Assembly: GCA_947493585.1 (NCBI GenBank)
Contig: CANLRI010000009.1
Location: 1 to 51,693 of the forward strand
Length of the DNA stretch: 51,693 nucleotides
Direction: 5' to 3'
From: an uncultured Planococcus sp.
Lineage (GTDB): Bacteria; Bacillota; Bacilli; Bacillales_A; Planococcaceae
The notes beneath the pieces were generated by a model. It searched no databases. It saw only the letters and a program-made list of their open reading frames with translations, and was not told the origin of the DNA. Below, in pieces: positions 7,985 to 16,154 of this stretch (position 1 is its first letter; each line of letters begins with the position of its first letter). The translations under genes and the position numbers were made by a program.

Positions 7985-9406
7985 ATGAACAAGGGGGAGG
8001 TGTTATTAAATACGGATGATAAACGAACTAAAATAAAACTAATTTTCATCCTGGCTTTACCAGCAGTTGCCGAGAACTTCTTTCAAACACTGCTTGGTTT
8101 TGTTGATACGCTATTTGTCTCAAGAATCGGCCTTGCTGAAGTTTCAGCTGTAGGGGTCACTAACGCGATTTTAGCTATTTACTTTGCAGTATTTATGGCA
8201 ATCGGTGTGGCGGTAAACGTATACGTGGCAAATAATTTAGGGGCTGGAAAAATCGAAAGAGCAAGACATATTGCACAACAAGCAATTATCTTGTCTGTAC
8301 TGATAGGCGTGCTCTTTGGTATAGTAACTTTGTTTTTTGCTAAGCCTCTTCTCTTATTGATGGGCATTGATAATGAAGTACTACAGGCAGGCAGTATCTA
8401 TTTCAAAATAGTAGGTATCCCTTCGGTAGTTATGGCCCTTATGTTTACATTGAGCAGTATCTTACGCGGTACTGGCGATACCAAGTCTCCAATGAAAGTC
8501 AGTATTGTTGTCAATATTGTCAACATTGTGCTTGATTATCTAATGATTTTTGGTTTCTGGATGATCCCGGAGCTTGGAATCGTCGGAGCTGCACTTGCTA
8601 CCGTTATTGCGCGCGTTGTTGGGACTATTTTATTGATGAATTACATCCGCAAAACGGATGTCATCGCGTTTAGAAAAGATTTTTGGAAACCTGATTTGGA
8701 ACATCAAATAGAATTGATGAACTTAGGTAGCCCAGCGGCTATTGAAAGACTGGTAATGAGAGCTGGACAGATCGTTTATTTTGGGTTCATTGTCGTCCTC
8801 GGAACTAATACATTTGCCGCACACCAAATAGCAGGAAATCTTGAAATATTCTCATACATGCTTGCTTATGGGTTTGCAACTGCTGCCACGATTCTCGTTG
8901 GGCGAAACATGGGCGCTGGTGATTATGAAAGTGCAAAAGAATATGCAAAATTAAGTACTTACTTGGCAATGGGTTTCATGTCACTCTTCGGTATTTTGCT
9001 TTTCTTCTTCGGAGGATGGGCAGGGTCGCTCTTTACTGATGATCAACAGGTGATCAACGATATTGATATTGCACTAAAAATTGCGGCCATCTTCCAACCG
9101 TTTTTAGCTGTCGTCCTTGTCCTTACAGGAGGATTTCAAGGAGCGAACAATACGAAATTCCCAATGTATCTGACAACGGTGGGAATGTGGGTTATCCGAA
9201 CAGGAGCCGTCTACTTGCTGGCTATCCAGCTTGAGATGGGCATAGCAGGTGTATGGATTGCAATCGGACTCGATATTGTTTTTAAGGCAATCGTTCTCTG
9301 GTTCCAGTTTAGTAAAGACCGTTGGATTGTTCTAAAATCAGAACCCCAAAGTCCCTGTCACCCACAGACCAAACATGAAAAATCCAGATGCGTAAATGAC
9401 TATTAA
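7985..9406 (+). CDS. MATE-family efflux transporter
   Basis: A 473-residue integral membrane protein with twelve hydrophobic segments in two halves. It shows the family signatures ALPAVAENFFQTLLGFVDTL at the N-terminus and SILRGTGDTKSPM in the first half, with the matching GGFQGANNTKFPMY in the second half. MATE proteins export organic cations in exchange for Na+ or H+. AGGAGG precedes the ATG. The hydrophilic tail with two cysteines (SPCHPQTKHEKSRC) is unusual for the family. It overlaps the multicopper oxidase leader region closely, so the two are probably co-transcribed. The substrate cannot be told. Confidence 0.9.
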   Translation: MNKGEVLLNTDDKRTKIKLIFILALPAVAENFFQTLLGFVDTLFVSRIGLAEVSAVGVTNAILAIYFAVFMAIGVAVNVYVANNLGAGKIERARHIAQQAIILSVLIGVLFGIVTLFFAKPLLLLMGIDNEVLQAGSIYFKIVGIPSVVMALMFTLSSILRGTGDTKSPMKVSIVVNIVNIVLDYLMIFGFWMIPELGIVGAALATVIARVVGTILLMNYIRKTDVIAFRKDFWKPDLEHQIELMNLGSPAAIERLVMRAGQIVYFGFIVVLGTNTFAAHQIAGNLEIFSYMLAYGFATAATILVGRNMGAGDYESAKEYAKLSTYLAMGFMSLFGILLFFFGGWAGSLFTDDQQVINDIDIALKIAAIFQPFLAVVLVLTGGFQGANNTKFPMYLTTVGMWVIRTGAVYLLAIQLEMGIAGVWIAIGLDIVFKAIVLWFQFSKDRWIVLKSEPQSPCHPQTKHEKSRCVNDY

Positions 9407-9425
9407 AACAGGAGGTCAACAGAAT

Positions 9426-10949
9426 ATGAAGAAATATTTAGTTGTATTATTATTACTTCTCATGGTAATTGGAACGCTTATCGCTTGCTCCGACTCAAAT
9501 ACCATGAATCATTCAGATATGAACATGGAAGACCATAGCAATATGGACGAGATGGACAATGAAATAGATATGAATATGGAAGACCATAGCAATATGGATG
9601 AGATGGATAATGAAATGAAACATGGCGAATTAAAAAAATTGAAAGATTCAAAGGGAGAGAATGAAATTTCCATTCCAGTCGCCTTAAAGAGTGAAAGTGA
9701 TAAAGAGACGGCTTATACAATTCGTGCCCAAAAGGGTAAAACGGAATTTTATAAAGGCATCAGCTCTGATACCTTAGGATACAATGGCTCATTATTGGGT
9801 CCTATGCTCAAGTTCAAATCCGGTGAAAAGGTAACAATCCGATTGATCAATGAACTCGGTGAAGACACGACTTTTCATTGGCATGGTCTTGAAATACCCG
9901 GGGATGTAGATGGAGGTCCCCATAATAAATTAAAACCCGGGGAAGAACGCATTATTTCCTTTGAAGTTAAGCAGGATGCAGCTACTTTATGGTTTCATCC
10001 GCATCCTGAAGGAAAGACGGCCGAGCAAGTCTATAACGGACTAGCAGGCTTGATTTATATTGAAGATGATAAATTGGGCGAAAGGCAGCTACCTGATCAA
10101 TATGGCATTAATGATATTCCTTTAGTTATTCAAGATAGAATGTTTGAAGATAAGCGCCTAGATTACCAAGCTGCAAAAAATTCAGACGGTACAGTGGGCG
10201 ATACAGTACTTATAAACGGCACTGTAGATCCGAAACTGACAGTAGCAAAAGAGAAAGTAAGGCTGCGACTGTTGAACGGATCAAACGCCCGCAATTTCAC
10301 ATTCAAACTGAGCAACGGAGATTCTTTCGTTCAGATTGGAACGGATGGTGGTTTATTAAATGCGCCTGTGAAAACGAATGAGCTGACTTTGACTCCTTCA
10401 GAAAGGGCGGAGATTATTGTTGATTTTTCGAAGATAGAGGAAAATGAAATCGCGCTGATTAATGAAGAAGGTATCAATATTCTCGATTTCCAAGTGTCAG
10501 AACCAACAACATCTTCGAGAGAAATTCCTGAAAAAATGAATGACTTTGAAATCACTGATGAAGAAATGGCACTACCCGTGACTAAAAAAATCGAGTTGTT
10601 CGGTATGATGGAGAATGTCACAATCAATGGAAAGAAATTTGATGCCGAGCGAATCGATTTAAAGCAAGAAAAGGGAGTGACAGAGGTTTGGGAGATTTAC
10701 AACAAACCAGATGAAATGGGAGGTATGATTCATCCATTCCATGTTCACGGAACCCAATTTAAAATCATTTCAAGAGACGGGGAAAGTCCGTCCGAAAACG
10801 AACAAGGCTGGAAAGATACGCTTTCAATCGCGCCTGGTGAAAAGGTGGAAATTGCAATCAAGTTTAAATATGAAGGAGTTTATATGTTTCATTGTCATAT
10901 TCTTGAACACGAAGACAATGGAATGATGGGACAAATTAAAGTCTATTGA
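9426..10949 (+). CDS. mco: Multicopper oxidase, lipoprotein with Met/His/Asp-rich leader
   Basis: A 507-residue three-domain multicopper oxidase. All four copper motifs are visible: HWHG, WFHPHPEG, HPFHVHG and the C-terminal HCHILEHEDNGM with its axial methionine. The lipobox LIAC (Cys21) anchors it outside the membrane. Between the lipobox and the first cupredoxin domain is a tandem 17-residue repeat rich in Met, His and Asp, a likely Cu(I)/Cu(II) collecting tail. AGGAGG precedes ATG 9426; an in-frame ATG at 9396 overlaps the MATE stop and is less likely. The known role of such enzymes is oxidation of Cu(I) to less toxic Cu(II). Confidence 0.93.
   Translation: MKKYLVVLLLLLMVIGTLIACSDSNTMNHSDMNMEDHSNMDEMDNEIDMNMEDHSNMDEMDNEMKHGELKKLKDSKGENEISIPVALKSESDKETAYTIRAQKGKTEFYKGISSDTLGYNGSLLGPMLKFKSGEKVTIRLINELGEDTTFHWHGLEIPGDVDGGPHNKLKPGEERIISFEVKQDAATLWFHPHPEGKTAEQVYNGLAGLIYIEDDKLGERQLPDQYGINDIPLVIQDRMFEDKRLDYQAAKNSDGTVGDTVLINGTVDPKLTVAKEKVRLRLLNGSNARNFTFKLSNGDSFVQIGTDGGLLNAPVKTNELTLTPSERAEIIVDFSKIEENEIALINEEGINILDFQVSEPTTSSREIPEKMNDFEITDEEMALPVTKKIELFGMMENVTINGKKFDAERIDLKQEKGVTEVWEIYNKPDEMGGMIHPFHVHGTQFKIISRDGESPSENEQGWKDTLSIAPGEKVEIAIKFKYEGVYMFHCHILEHEDNGMMGQIKVY
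9516..9617 (+). repeat. Two tandem 51-bp in-frame repeats
   Basis: Units 9516-9566 and 9567-9617 differ at only a few third positions and encode 17 residues each, beginning DMNMEDHSN. They lie in the metal-rich leader of the multicopper oxidase and indicate recent expansion. Confidence 0.9.
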
Positions 10950-11110
10950 CCATGTAATTAAATATTATATAAACGCTTCTTTGCCAATCGAAGAGTTTAG
11001 GACACGATTGCGCGGCTTCAATTCCTGCCGACTTAGTAATCTTCTATATAAAATGCATGGATTTATTTAGCAAGAGTGCAGGAGTTCATAAAGTCGTAAG
11101 AATTCAGCAC

Positions 11111-11138
11111 TTGATAGAAGAATCGACTTTGCTATAGT
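11111..11138 (+). promoter_or_regulatory. Promoter of the CueP-like gene
   Basis: TTGATA (11111-11116), a 16-bp spacer and TATAGT (11133-11138) lie just before the ribosome binding site of the gene at 11160. No cop box is seen. The segment 10950-11110 before it holds no gene that I can see. Confidence 0.5.
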
Positions 11139-11159
11139 AGGGGGAAGAGGAGGGATAAT

Positions 11160-11666
11160 ATGAAAATTCCATTTTTAGTACTCATGTTAGCTTTACTTGG
11201 CTTACTAGGGGGCTGCAATGACGAACCTTCATCGGCCCAAATAGAAGTAAAGGAGTTGGTGGCTGACTTGAGTGGAAGTGACGAAGTTAGTGCAGCTTCA
11301 ATTGATGACCAACAAGTAACAGTTGAAGAAAAGGGAGATAAATCGGTCTATCCGTTGCCGGAAGAAGAGTTCTTTGTCTCAATTGCCCCATATGAGACGT
11401 ATACGCACCCTTGTGAAATCCATAGCTTAACAGGATGCCAAGGTGAATTAGCAGAAAAGGAAATGAAGGTAACCATTACCGACAACGAAGGGAAAGTTTA
11501 TGTAGATAAGATGATGAAGACTCCAGCGAATGGGTTCATCGACCTGTGGCTGCCTCGGAATCGAACTTACGTGGTTGAAATTGAAGCAAAAGGAAAGACT
11601 GGAGAAATTAATTTTTCAACATTTGCCGGAGATCCAACCTGTTTAACCGACTTATTGCTGAGTTAA
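11160..11666 (+). CDS. cueP: CueP-like copper-binding lipoprotein
   Basis: A 168-residue lipoprotein with lipobox LLGGC (Cys19). The C-terminal half carries the CueP signatures: THPCEIHSLTGCQGEL with two cysteines and a histidine, and FSTFAGDPTCLTD with a third conserved cysteine. In Salmonella, CueP binds periplasmic copper and supplies Cu to SodC; here it should sit on the outer face of the membrane. GAGGAGGG precedes the ATG. It follows the multicopper oxidase by 210 bp and has its own promoter-like sequence. Confidence 0.85.
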   Translation: MKIPFLVLMLALLGLLGGCNDEPSSAQIEVKELVADLSGSDEVSAASIDDQQVTVEEKGDKSVYPLPEEEFFVSIAPYETYTHPCEIHSLTGCQGELAEKEMKVTITDNEGKVYVDKMMKTPANGFIDLWLPRNRTYVVEIEAKGKTGEINFSTFAGDPTCLTDLLLS

Positions 11667-11965
11667 GTCGAATATTCCCTTTCAGATTGCCCATCTTAAA
11701 GATGAAGTGAATTGTTTATGGCTAACATTAGCATGCATTCAGGATACAATGAAGAAGAGGCAGAGATTAATCGATCTAGGTTAGTAAGACATAATAAAGC
11801 AAAAGCAGTCTATAACGAAGAAGAAAACAGTGCTTTATGCTAAAGGATGAAGAGGAAACATTGTAAGGGGGTATTGGGACATTCAGAACGATGATGTTTT
11901 TTCATCGATATAGTATGGAGTAGATTACTCCTTACTAAGAAGTTAAAAGCTTGATTGAGCCAAAA
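11667..11965. other. Intergenic stretch without a convincing gene
   Basis: About 300 bp between cueP and the convergent terminator. It contains one short frame at 11718-11843 (41 codons, starting MANISMHSGY) with only a weak ribosome binding site. I see no repeat, RNA fold or promoter of note. It may be decayed coding sequence. Confidence 0.4.
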
Positions 11966-12013
11966 GAAGAGGAACTGTCAGATTAAATAGGACAGTTCCT
12001 CTTCCAATTATTT
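11966..12013. terminator. Strong hairpin terminator between convergent units
   Basis: A perfect 14-bp stem GAAGAGGAACTGTC (11966-11979) with GACAGTTCCTCTTC (11991-12004), an 11-nt loop, then AATTATTTTT. It separates the rightward cueP unit from the leftward czcD gene. Confidence 0.85.
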
Positions 12014-12077
12014 TTAGGAGCTTTCTTTTCCAAGATGATTTGTTTCAAAATTATCGGCATTTTTTCACTCTTAGAGA

Positions 12078-13025
12078 TTAATGGTGATGATGATCATGGG
12101 ACGGTTCGCTTTTCACTGTGCAGAGAATGGAATCATTGTGCTTGTGAGCATCTGTTTCCATCTGAATCGTCACGTGGTTGATGCCTTGATGCTCCAGGTC
12201 ATGTTCGATGCTGTGCAACATGCTTTCACTATCGGCAAGCGTGAGATGGTTGCCGACTACTACGTGGCAGGACAAGGCATTCAGCCCGCTGGTAATGGAC
12301 CAGACGTGTAAATCGTGGACGCCGTGAACGCCTTTGCTCTCTTTGATGGTTTGAATGATATCTTCAATCTTTACATTCTGTGGCGTGCCTTCCATCAGCA
12401 CATGCAGAGAAGATTTAGTGACGAAATATCCGCTTCGCAGGACAAGGGCTGCGACGATGACGCTGGCCGCGGGGTCAGCCCAGCCCCAGCCGAAGAACAT
12501 TATGAGCAGGGCCGCCGCAATGGCGCCGACAGAACCCAGCATGTCACTTAATACGTGCAGGTACGCCCCCCGCATATTCAAGTTATCATGTGTATCTCCG
12601 CCGCGCACCATGATCCAAGCGACCAGAATATTGACCAATAAGCCGAATACACTGATGATGAGCATACCGGTCGTGGCGACTTCCGGCGGGTTAGCGAACC
12701 GACCGATGGCTTCGTAAAAAATGTAGAGCGCTACACCAATCAGCGTCGCGCCATTGATGGTTGCGGCGAGGATTTCAAAACGTTTGTATCCAAAGGTTTT
12801 GCTGTGATTTGCAGCTTTTTCAGCCAGCTTGAACGCGATCAGGGCAATCGCGAGCGAAATGGAGTCACTCAGCATATGTCCGGCATCAGCCAGAAGTGCC
12901 AGGCTGTTCGTTAAGAAGCCCCCGGCGGCCTCGACAATCATGTAACTGGTGATGATAATAAATGAAATGAGCAGCACTTTTTTATTTGCTCCGTGTGTAT
13001 GGTCATGGCTGTGATCATGTGACAT
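12078..13025 (-). CDS. czcD: Cation diffusion facilitator (Zn/Co/Cd efflux, CzcD)
   Basis: A 315-residue CDF transporter with six membrane segments, a His-rich N-terminus (SHDHSHDHTHG) and a His-rich end (SHDHHHH). The transport-site motifs HxxxD are visible in LLADAGHMLSDS (TM2) and HVLSDMLGS (TM5). The cytosolic C-terminal dimerisation domain contains HGVHDLHVWSITSG. It exports Zn(II), Co(II) or Cd(II) against protons. It is preceded 60 bp upstream by a czrA-type regulator in the same direction, matching the czrA-czcD type operon of other Bacilli. Confidence 0.94.
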   Translation of the reverse strand: MSHDHSHDHTHGANKKVLLISFIIITSYMIVEAAGGFLTNSLALLADAGHMLSDSISLAIALIAFKLAEKAANHSKTFGYKRFEILAATINGATLIGVALYIFYEAIGRFANPPEVATTGMLIISVFGLLVNILVAWIMVRGGDTHDNLNMRGAYLHVLSDMLGSVGAIAAALLIMFFGWGWADPAASVIVAALVLRSGYFVTKSSLHVLMEGTPQNVKIEDIIQTIKESKGVHGVHDLHVWSITSGLNALSCHVVVGNHLTLADSESMLHSIEHDLEHQGINHVTIQMETDAHKHNDSILCTVKSEPSHDHHHH

Positions 13026-13088
13026 TCCGATTCCTCCTTCAATTTCTCTTTATAAATCAGTGCATGCTTTAGCGTGGAAAAGCGTTTT

Positions 13089-13424
13089 TTAATGATGCGT
13101 TGCATGCTCAATCGCCTGTTTCAACAGGTTCATGATATGATCGTCGTCTTTCGAATAATACAAAGTCGTGCCGGCTCTTCTGTATTTCACCAGGCGCAGT
13201 TGCTTCAAGAAGCGCAATTGATGCGACACAGTGGATTGGCCCAAGTCCAATTGCTCTGCCAAGTCATTGACAGAATGTTCAGCTGAACAGAGTAGATTTA
13301 AGATGCGAATACGGGTCGGATCGCTCAATGCCTTGAATGTTTGGGACACAACAAAGAGTGTTTCCTCATCTAGCGGATGTTCACCCTCAGCGAAATCCTC
13401 TTCCTTTTCTACATCATGTTTCAT
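13089..13424 (-). CDS. czrA: ArsR/SmtB-family Zn(II)/Co(II) sensor (CzrA-like)
   Basis: A 111-residue winged-helix repressor. The recognition region reads [19 protein letters not shown]. The C-terminal alpha-5 metal site of the CzrA/SmtB class is complete: [19 protein letters not shown] gives D-x-H then H-x-x-H. There is no alpha-3 cysteine box (ELCVCDL type), so it is a zinc/cobalt rather than a cadmium/lead or arsenic sensor. A 40-bp AT-rich palindrome lies just upstream. It heads the operon with czcD. Confidence 0.93.
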   Translation of the reverse strand: MKHDVEKEEDFAEGEHPLDEETLFVVSQTFKALSDPTRIRILNLLCSAEHSVNDLAEQLDLGQSTVSHQLRFLKQLRLVKYRRAGTTLYYSKDDDHIMNLLKQAIEHATHH

Positions 13425-13454
13425 TATTGCATGACACCTCCAAATTGGTTTAAA

Positions 13455-13494
13455 ATATATTTATATATGATAATATATTAATATATAAATATAT
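13455..13494 (-). promoter_or_regulatory. CzrA-type operator palindrome
   Basis: Perfect 14-bp arms ATATATTTATATAT (13455-13468) and ATATATAAATATAT (13481-13494) surround a 12-bp AT-rich centre. It sits 30 bp upstream of the czrA start and matches the AT-rich 12-2-12-like operators of SmtB/CzrA proteins. Confidence 0.7.
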
Positions 13495-13649
13495 AGGTTG
13501 AGTTTAAGAAATGCAACCTTTTTCACACATAATCTTAAGCTTAATTATGTTTCATACTAATCCCAAATCTACTGAAATCTATTGAGAAAAAGAGTGAACG
13601 AAATTTAAAATTTCTGATTGAGGGATTCAAAAAAGAGACTGCTTTGTTT

Positions 13650-13689
13650 GTTTACATATGAAGGATTATCAGAAGTTGCGGCATTAAAT
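13650..13689. repeat. Direct repeat copy A (second copy at 20208)
   Basis: The blocks GTTTACATATGA, ATTATCAGAAGT and ATTAAATA occur here in the same order and near-same spacing as at 20208-20243. Each copy is followed by GC-rich inverted sequence. In both, the ATG opens only a very short frame. The origin is unknown; it could be the decayed start of a shared mobile gene. The rest of 13495-13795 has no gene I can support. Confidence 0.55.
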
Positions 13690-13716
13690 AAGAGAATAAC
13701 CTGGTTGAATAAAAAA

Positions 13717-13766
13717 GAGTCCGGCATAGCGAGCACTTTAGAAGTGCCGGTATGCCGGGCTCTTAT
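13717..13766. terminator. Hairpin terminator downstream of the toxin gene
   Basis: GAGTCCGGCAT (from 13717) pairs with ATGCCGGGCTC (to 13762), and TTATT follows. An A-run precedes it, so it could stop transcription in either direction, including the leftward toxin-antitoxin operon. Confidence 0.55.
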
Positions 13767-13795
13767 TAATAGGAGGAACCTTTTCTTCCTTTTAG

Positions 13796-14086
13796 TTAGT
13801 CTAGTCGCTCTTCAGCCATCTTATAAATCTTTTCTTTGTCGCGTTTACCGATGGCCACAATCTGAATCACTTGGATGGTTCCCTCGGCTTCTCTGAAAAT
13901 AATCCGCAGGCCCATCTTCTTGTTTTTCAGCTTGTTGCATTGCGCCAAATTGCCATGAAGGGATTGGCCGGCTTCCATGCCTCTCAATTTGATTCGGTCC
14001 AGCGCTTTATTGACAAAGATCTTTTGGCTGCCATCAAGCTGTTCATAATCTTCCTTTGAATACTGTGTCCATTCAAGTTGATACAA
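13796..14086 (-). CDS. RelE/ParE-family toxin
   Basis: A 96-residue protein with the RelE/ParE beta-sheet pattern: the opening YQLEWTQYSKEDYEQL, then LHGNLAQCNKLKNKKMGLRIIFRE, then IQVIQIVAIGKRDKEKIYKMA. RelE-type toxins cleave mRNA in the ribosome A site. The gene starts 3 bp after the antitoxin gene stops, a standard order. The pair lies immediately inside dif-like site 2, as toxin-antitoxin modules often do in pdif modules of Acinetobacter plasmids. Confidence 0.85.
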   Translation of the reverse strand: MYQLEWTQYSKEDYEQLDGSQKIFVNKALDRIKLRGMEAGQSLHGNLAQCNKLKNKKMGLRIIFREAEGTIQVIQIVAIGKRDKEKIYKMAEERLD

Positions 14087-14089
14087 CGG

Positions 14090-14410
14090 TTATTCCCACC
14101 CGTCTTCTTCATCAATGACAGGGGATTCAGTTGCGGTTGCACCGCGAACTTCCACGTCTGAAAAAGTAGAGACATTTTCTGTCAGCAGCCGTTTTTCAGC
14201 CATCAAATCAGCCAGCTGATCGTAAAGTTCTTCTATTTCTCTGTTCAAGGACTCGTATTGTTTTTGGGTAAGCATCACACCGGCAACCTTTTCACGGTTG
14301 AAGACATACACGCCAGCAGCTTCTTGATCGGCCTTCTGAAAAGCTTCCATGGGTGACCGTTTGACATTCGAAATCGAAGTTGTAGGGATATCCAGTATTC
14401 TCATCGCCAT
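14090..14410 (-). CDS. Phd/YefM-type antitoxin
   Basis: About 106 residues. The N-terminal part (ILDIPTTSISNVKRSPMEAFQKADQE, described here in two pieces: the strand ILDIPTTSI and the helix PMEAFQKADQE) fits the Phd/YefM dimerisation domain. It is followed by VYVFNREKVAGVML and a long acidic C-terminal segment that would cover the toxin. ATG 14410 is chosen because AAAGGAG lies 9 nt before it; an in-frame ATG at 14416 is too close. It should repress its own promoter through the palindrome at 14452. Confidence 0.82.
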   Translation of the reverse strand: MAMRILDIPTTSISNVKRSPMEAFQKADQEAAGVYVFNREKVAGVMLTQKQYESLNREIEELYDQLADLMAEKRLLTENVSTFSDVEVRGATATESPVIDEEDGWE

Positions 14411-14451
14411 TTCCATCCACTCCTTTAGGTTAGTTTCATTATATACTTTTT

Positions 14452-14473
14452 AAAAGACTTTTAAAAGTCTTTT
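14452..14473 (-). promoter_or_regulatory. Toxin-antitoxin operator palindrome
   Basis: A perfect 22-bp palindrome, AAAAGACTTTT joined to AAAAGTCTTTT, lies about 40 bp before the antitoxin start. It is the likely autoregulatory site of the antitoxin. Confidence 0.65.
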
Positions 14474-14526
14474 TAATTTATATTAGAAAACCTAACATGT
14501 TTTAAGTGCATGAGACTTTTGATATT

Positions 14527-14554
14527 CGTTCGTAAAAGTGTACTTTTACGAACG
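14527..14554. other. dif-like palindromic site, copy 2
   Basis: Identical over all 28 bp to the site at 47-74 while the flanks differ completely. It lies between the toxin-antitoxin pair and the GyrI/BtrH module, so it marks a module border. Confidence 0.65.
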
Positions 14555-14651
14555 CTTTTCTGTTATAAACCTATAAATCTTTCTGTTAAATAACTCTGTC
14601 ATATCCCGACTCATTGTCTTTATTAGTGCAGTACGACTAATGAGATTGTAG

Positions 14652-15095
14652 TTATTGTTTGGCAACTGGCACCATAATATCTAAAATATTTTTCGCCTTG
14701 TAGTGTTCTATAAGCGGAAGACTCCAATTTATAGATTCTTCATATTGACCAATCAATAACGTATAAGCTGGACCGATTTTTTCATATAGTTTTGGCGGCT
14801 CAAATTTGAGTCGTAATCGCATATAAGTTCCTTCCTCAAATTCGAATTGATTCAGTCCAAAAGTTTCTCCATTATCACTTTCACGAACAAGTGAACAAAC
14901 TCGGTATAAGTTACTTTCGCCGTAATCTAGTCCGTATATTTTTCTGCCTGTTAAAGAGGGAAAACGTGCTTCAAATTCTGGCCAAATTTTCTTTTGGCTT
15001 TCTATATCATTCGAAACTTCTATATAAAGAAATTGCATTTTTTCTACAACAACCTTTTGTATAGTTCCCAATTCGGTTTCAATGATTTTATCCAT
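14652..15095 (-). CDS. GyrI-like small-molecule-binding domain protein
   Basis: A stand-alone protein of about 147 residues resembling the GyrI/AraC effector-binding (SHV2) fold, with the ending ESINWSLPLIEHYKAKNILDIMVPV typical of the last strand (IMVPV). No DNA-binding part is present. ATG 15095 is chosen over 15104 on ribosome-binding-site spacing. It is translationally coupled to the BtrH-like gene upstream, whose final codons contain its AAAGGAG. The AraC regulator at 16155 carries the same type of domain fused to a helix-turn-helix, so both may bind the same ligand. That link is inference. Confidence 0.6.
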   Translation of the reverse strand: MDKIIETELGTIQKVVVEKMQFLYIEVSNDIESQKKIWPEFEARFPSLTGRKIYGLDYGESNLYRVCSLVRESDNGETFGLNQFEFEEGTYMRLRLKFEPPKLYEKIGPAYTLLIGQYEESINWSLPLIEHYKAKNILDIMVPVAKQ

Positions 15096-15100
15096 CAATA

Positions 15101-16027
15101 TCATACTCCTTTATATTCAAGACATAACGTTCTAAATTGTTGATCTAGTTTAGCAATATCCATAAGTGTAGTTGCTAAGTGAGTATAATCCTCTTCCATG
15201 CTATCCAAGTGCGCTTGTCCGAACAAAATAGACAGTTGTTTTTTAATTTCAGCTTTAGTTAAGTCAAAGCCTTTAAGAAACTCACTCATGTATAAGTTTC
15301 TGGCAGAAGCTAGCCGAAAACTAAAATACTGATGTATTTGTTGTTGCTGTTGATTTAATCCATTTGTTTTAACAGAGTTTGCGTAGTACTCTATTACTTT
15401 TGTGGATCCTTGCTCATAACGCTTTTTCATAATAATAGATACATCATGAAATATTTCTTGTGAAGTTGGTTCTTTAATACGTTTTAAGTTCCCCCACATT
15501 GAAAATGAGCCTCTTTTATAATGAATAGCTTCTGCTTTCCAAGCTTTTACAAACTCTCCAAATCTCATTTTCATACAAGGATATCCTGCAGGGTCATGTA
15601 AATAGACAAAATCTTTTTCTAATTTTGTAACCAAAACAAAATGATCTACCCCGCTTAGATTTAGAGAGTTCGGATTGTAACTTAAGTGTCCCATATCCAA
15701 TGGACCCACAACAACTGAACCATTGTTCAAAAGTTGTTCTAATTTCTTCCTAGTATGGACAATGGCATTTTCATCAAAATTCGGTAAGTAGAATTCTTCG
15801 TAATTAAATCCCAGAATGCTTAAACAGTTACTAATTGATAAATCCGGCAATCCATTATCAAAGAAGACTAATGGATGTTTTGAATTCGTATCTACAAAAC
15901 TTGCTCCATTTCCCATCACCATTATTGCTTCTAGATATTCAGGTTGATAATGATACCCCTGTGATTTCAATACCATCGCAACTGAATTCGTGTAGCATAA
16001 CGGTACATCTCCAATAAATAAATCCAT
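15101..16027 (-). CDS. BtrH-like / C39-like cysteine peptidase-fold protein
   Basis: A 308-residue cytosolic protein. The N-terminal 200 residues fit the BtrH N-terminal / peptidase C39-like fold: a cysteine in PLCYTNSVAMVL, a histidine in GVDHFVLV and an aspartate in YLHDPAG form a plausible Cys-His-Asp triad. The last third is helical (KRYEQGSTKVIEYY onward) and of unknown role. In known pathways BtrH acts as an acyl or peptide transferase in butirosin synthesis, but relatives occur in many uncharacterised operons. ATG 16027 has GGAGG upstream; an in-frame ATG at 16048 does not. It is divergent from the AraC gene. Confidence 0.65.
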   Translation of the reverse strand: MDLFIGDVPLCYTNSVAMVLKSQGYHYQPEYLEAIMVMGNGASFVDTNSKHPLVFFDNGLPDLSISNCLSILGFNYEEFYLPNFDENAIVHTRKKLEQLLNNGSVVVGPLDMGHLSYNPNSLNLSGVDHFVLVTKLEKDFVYLHDPAGYPCMKMRFGEFVKAWKAEAIHYKRGSFSMWGNLKRIKEPTSQEIFHDVSIIMKKRYEQGSTKVIEYYANSVKTNGLNQQQQQIHQYFSFRLASARNLYMSEFLKGFDLTKAEIKKQLSILFGQAHLDSMEEDYTHLATTLMDIAKLDQQFRTLCLEYKGV

Positions 16028-16077
16028 TAGAACACCTCCACATTTCATTTTAGTCTCCTTTATCAGTTCTTTCCCGT

Positions 16078-16097
16078 CATTTTCTGTACAAGAAATG
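16078..16097. promoter_or_regulatory. Candidate operator in the divergent AraC/BtrH promoter
   Basis: A nearly perfect 20-bp palindrome with arms CATTT and AAATG around TCTGTACAAG sits midway between the divergent genes. It is a good candidate site for the AraC-type regulator. Confidence 0.45.
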
Positions 16098-16154
16098 AAG
16101 GTAAATACAAGTATTTCAATAATGATATGATGCTTATAAAAGGAAGTGTGCAGA

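Noticed and set aside
11718..11843. 41-codon frame starting MANISMHSGY
   Set aside because: Only a weak ribosome binding site and no recognisable domain; mentioned under the intergenic entry but not called as a gene.
13618..13896. 92-codon plus-strand frame before the toxin gene
   Set aside because: It overlaps the 3' end of the toxin gene on the other strand, crosses a hairpin terminator, and has no ribosome binding site or family resemblance.
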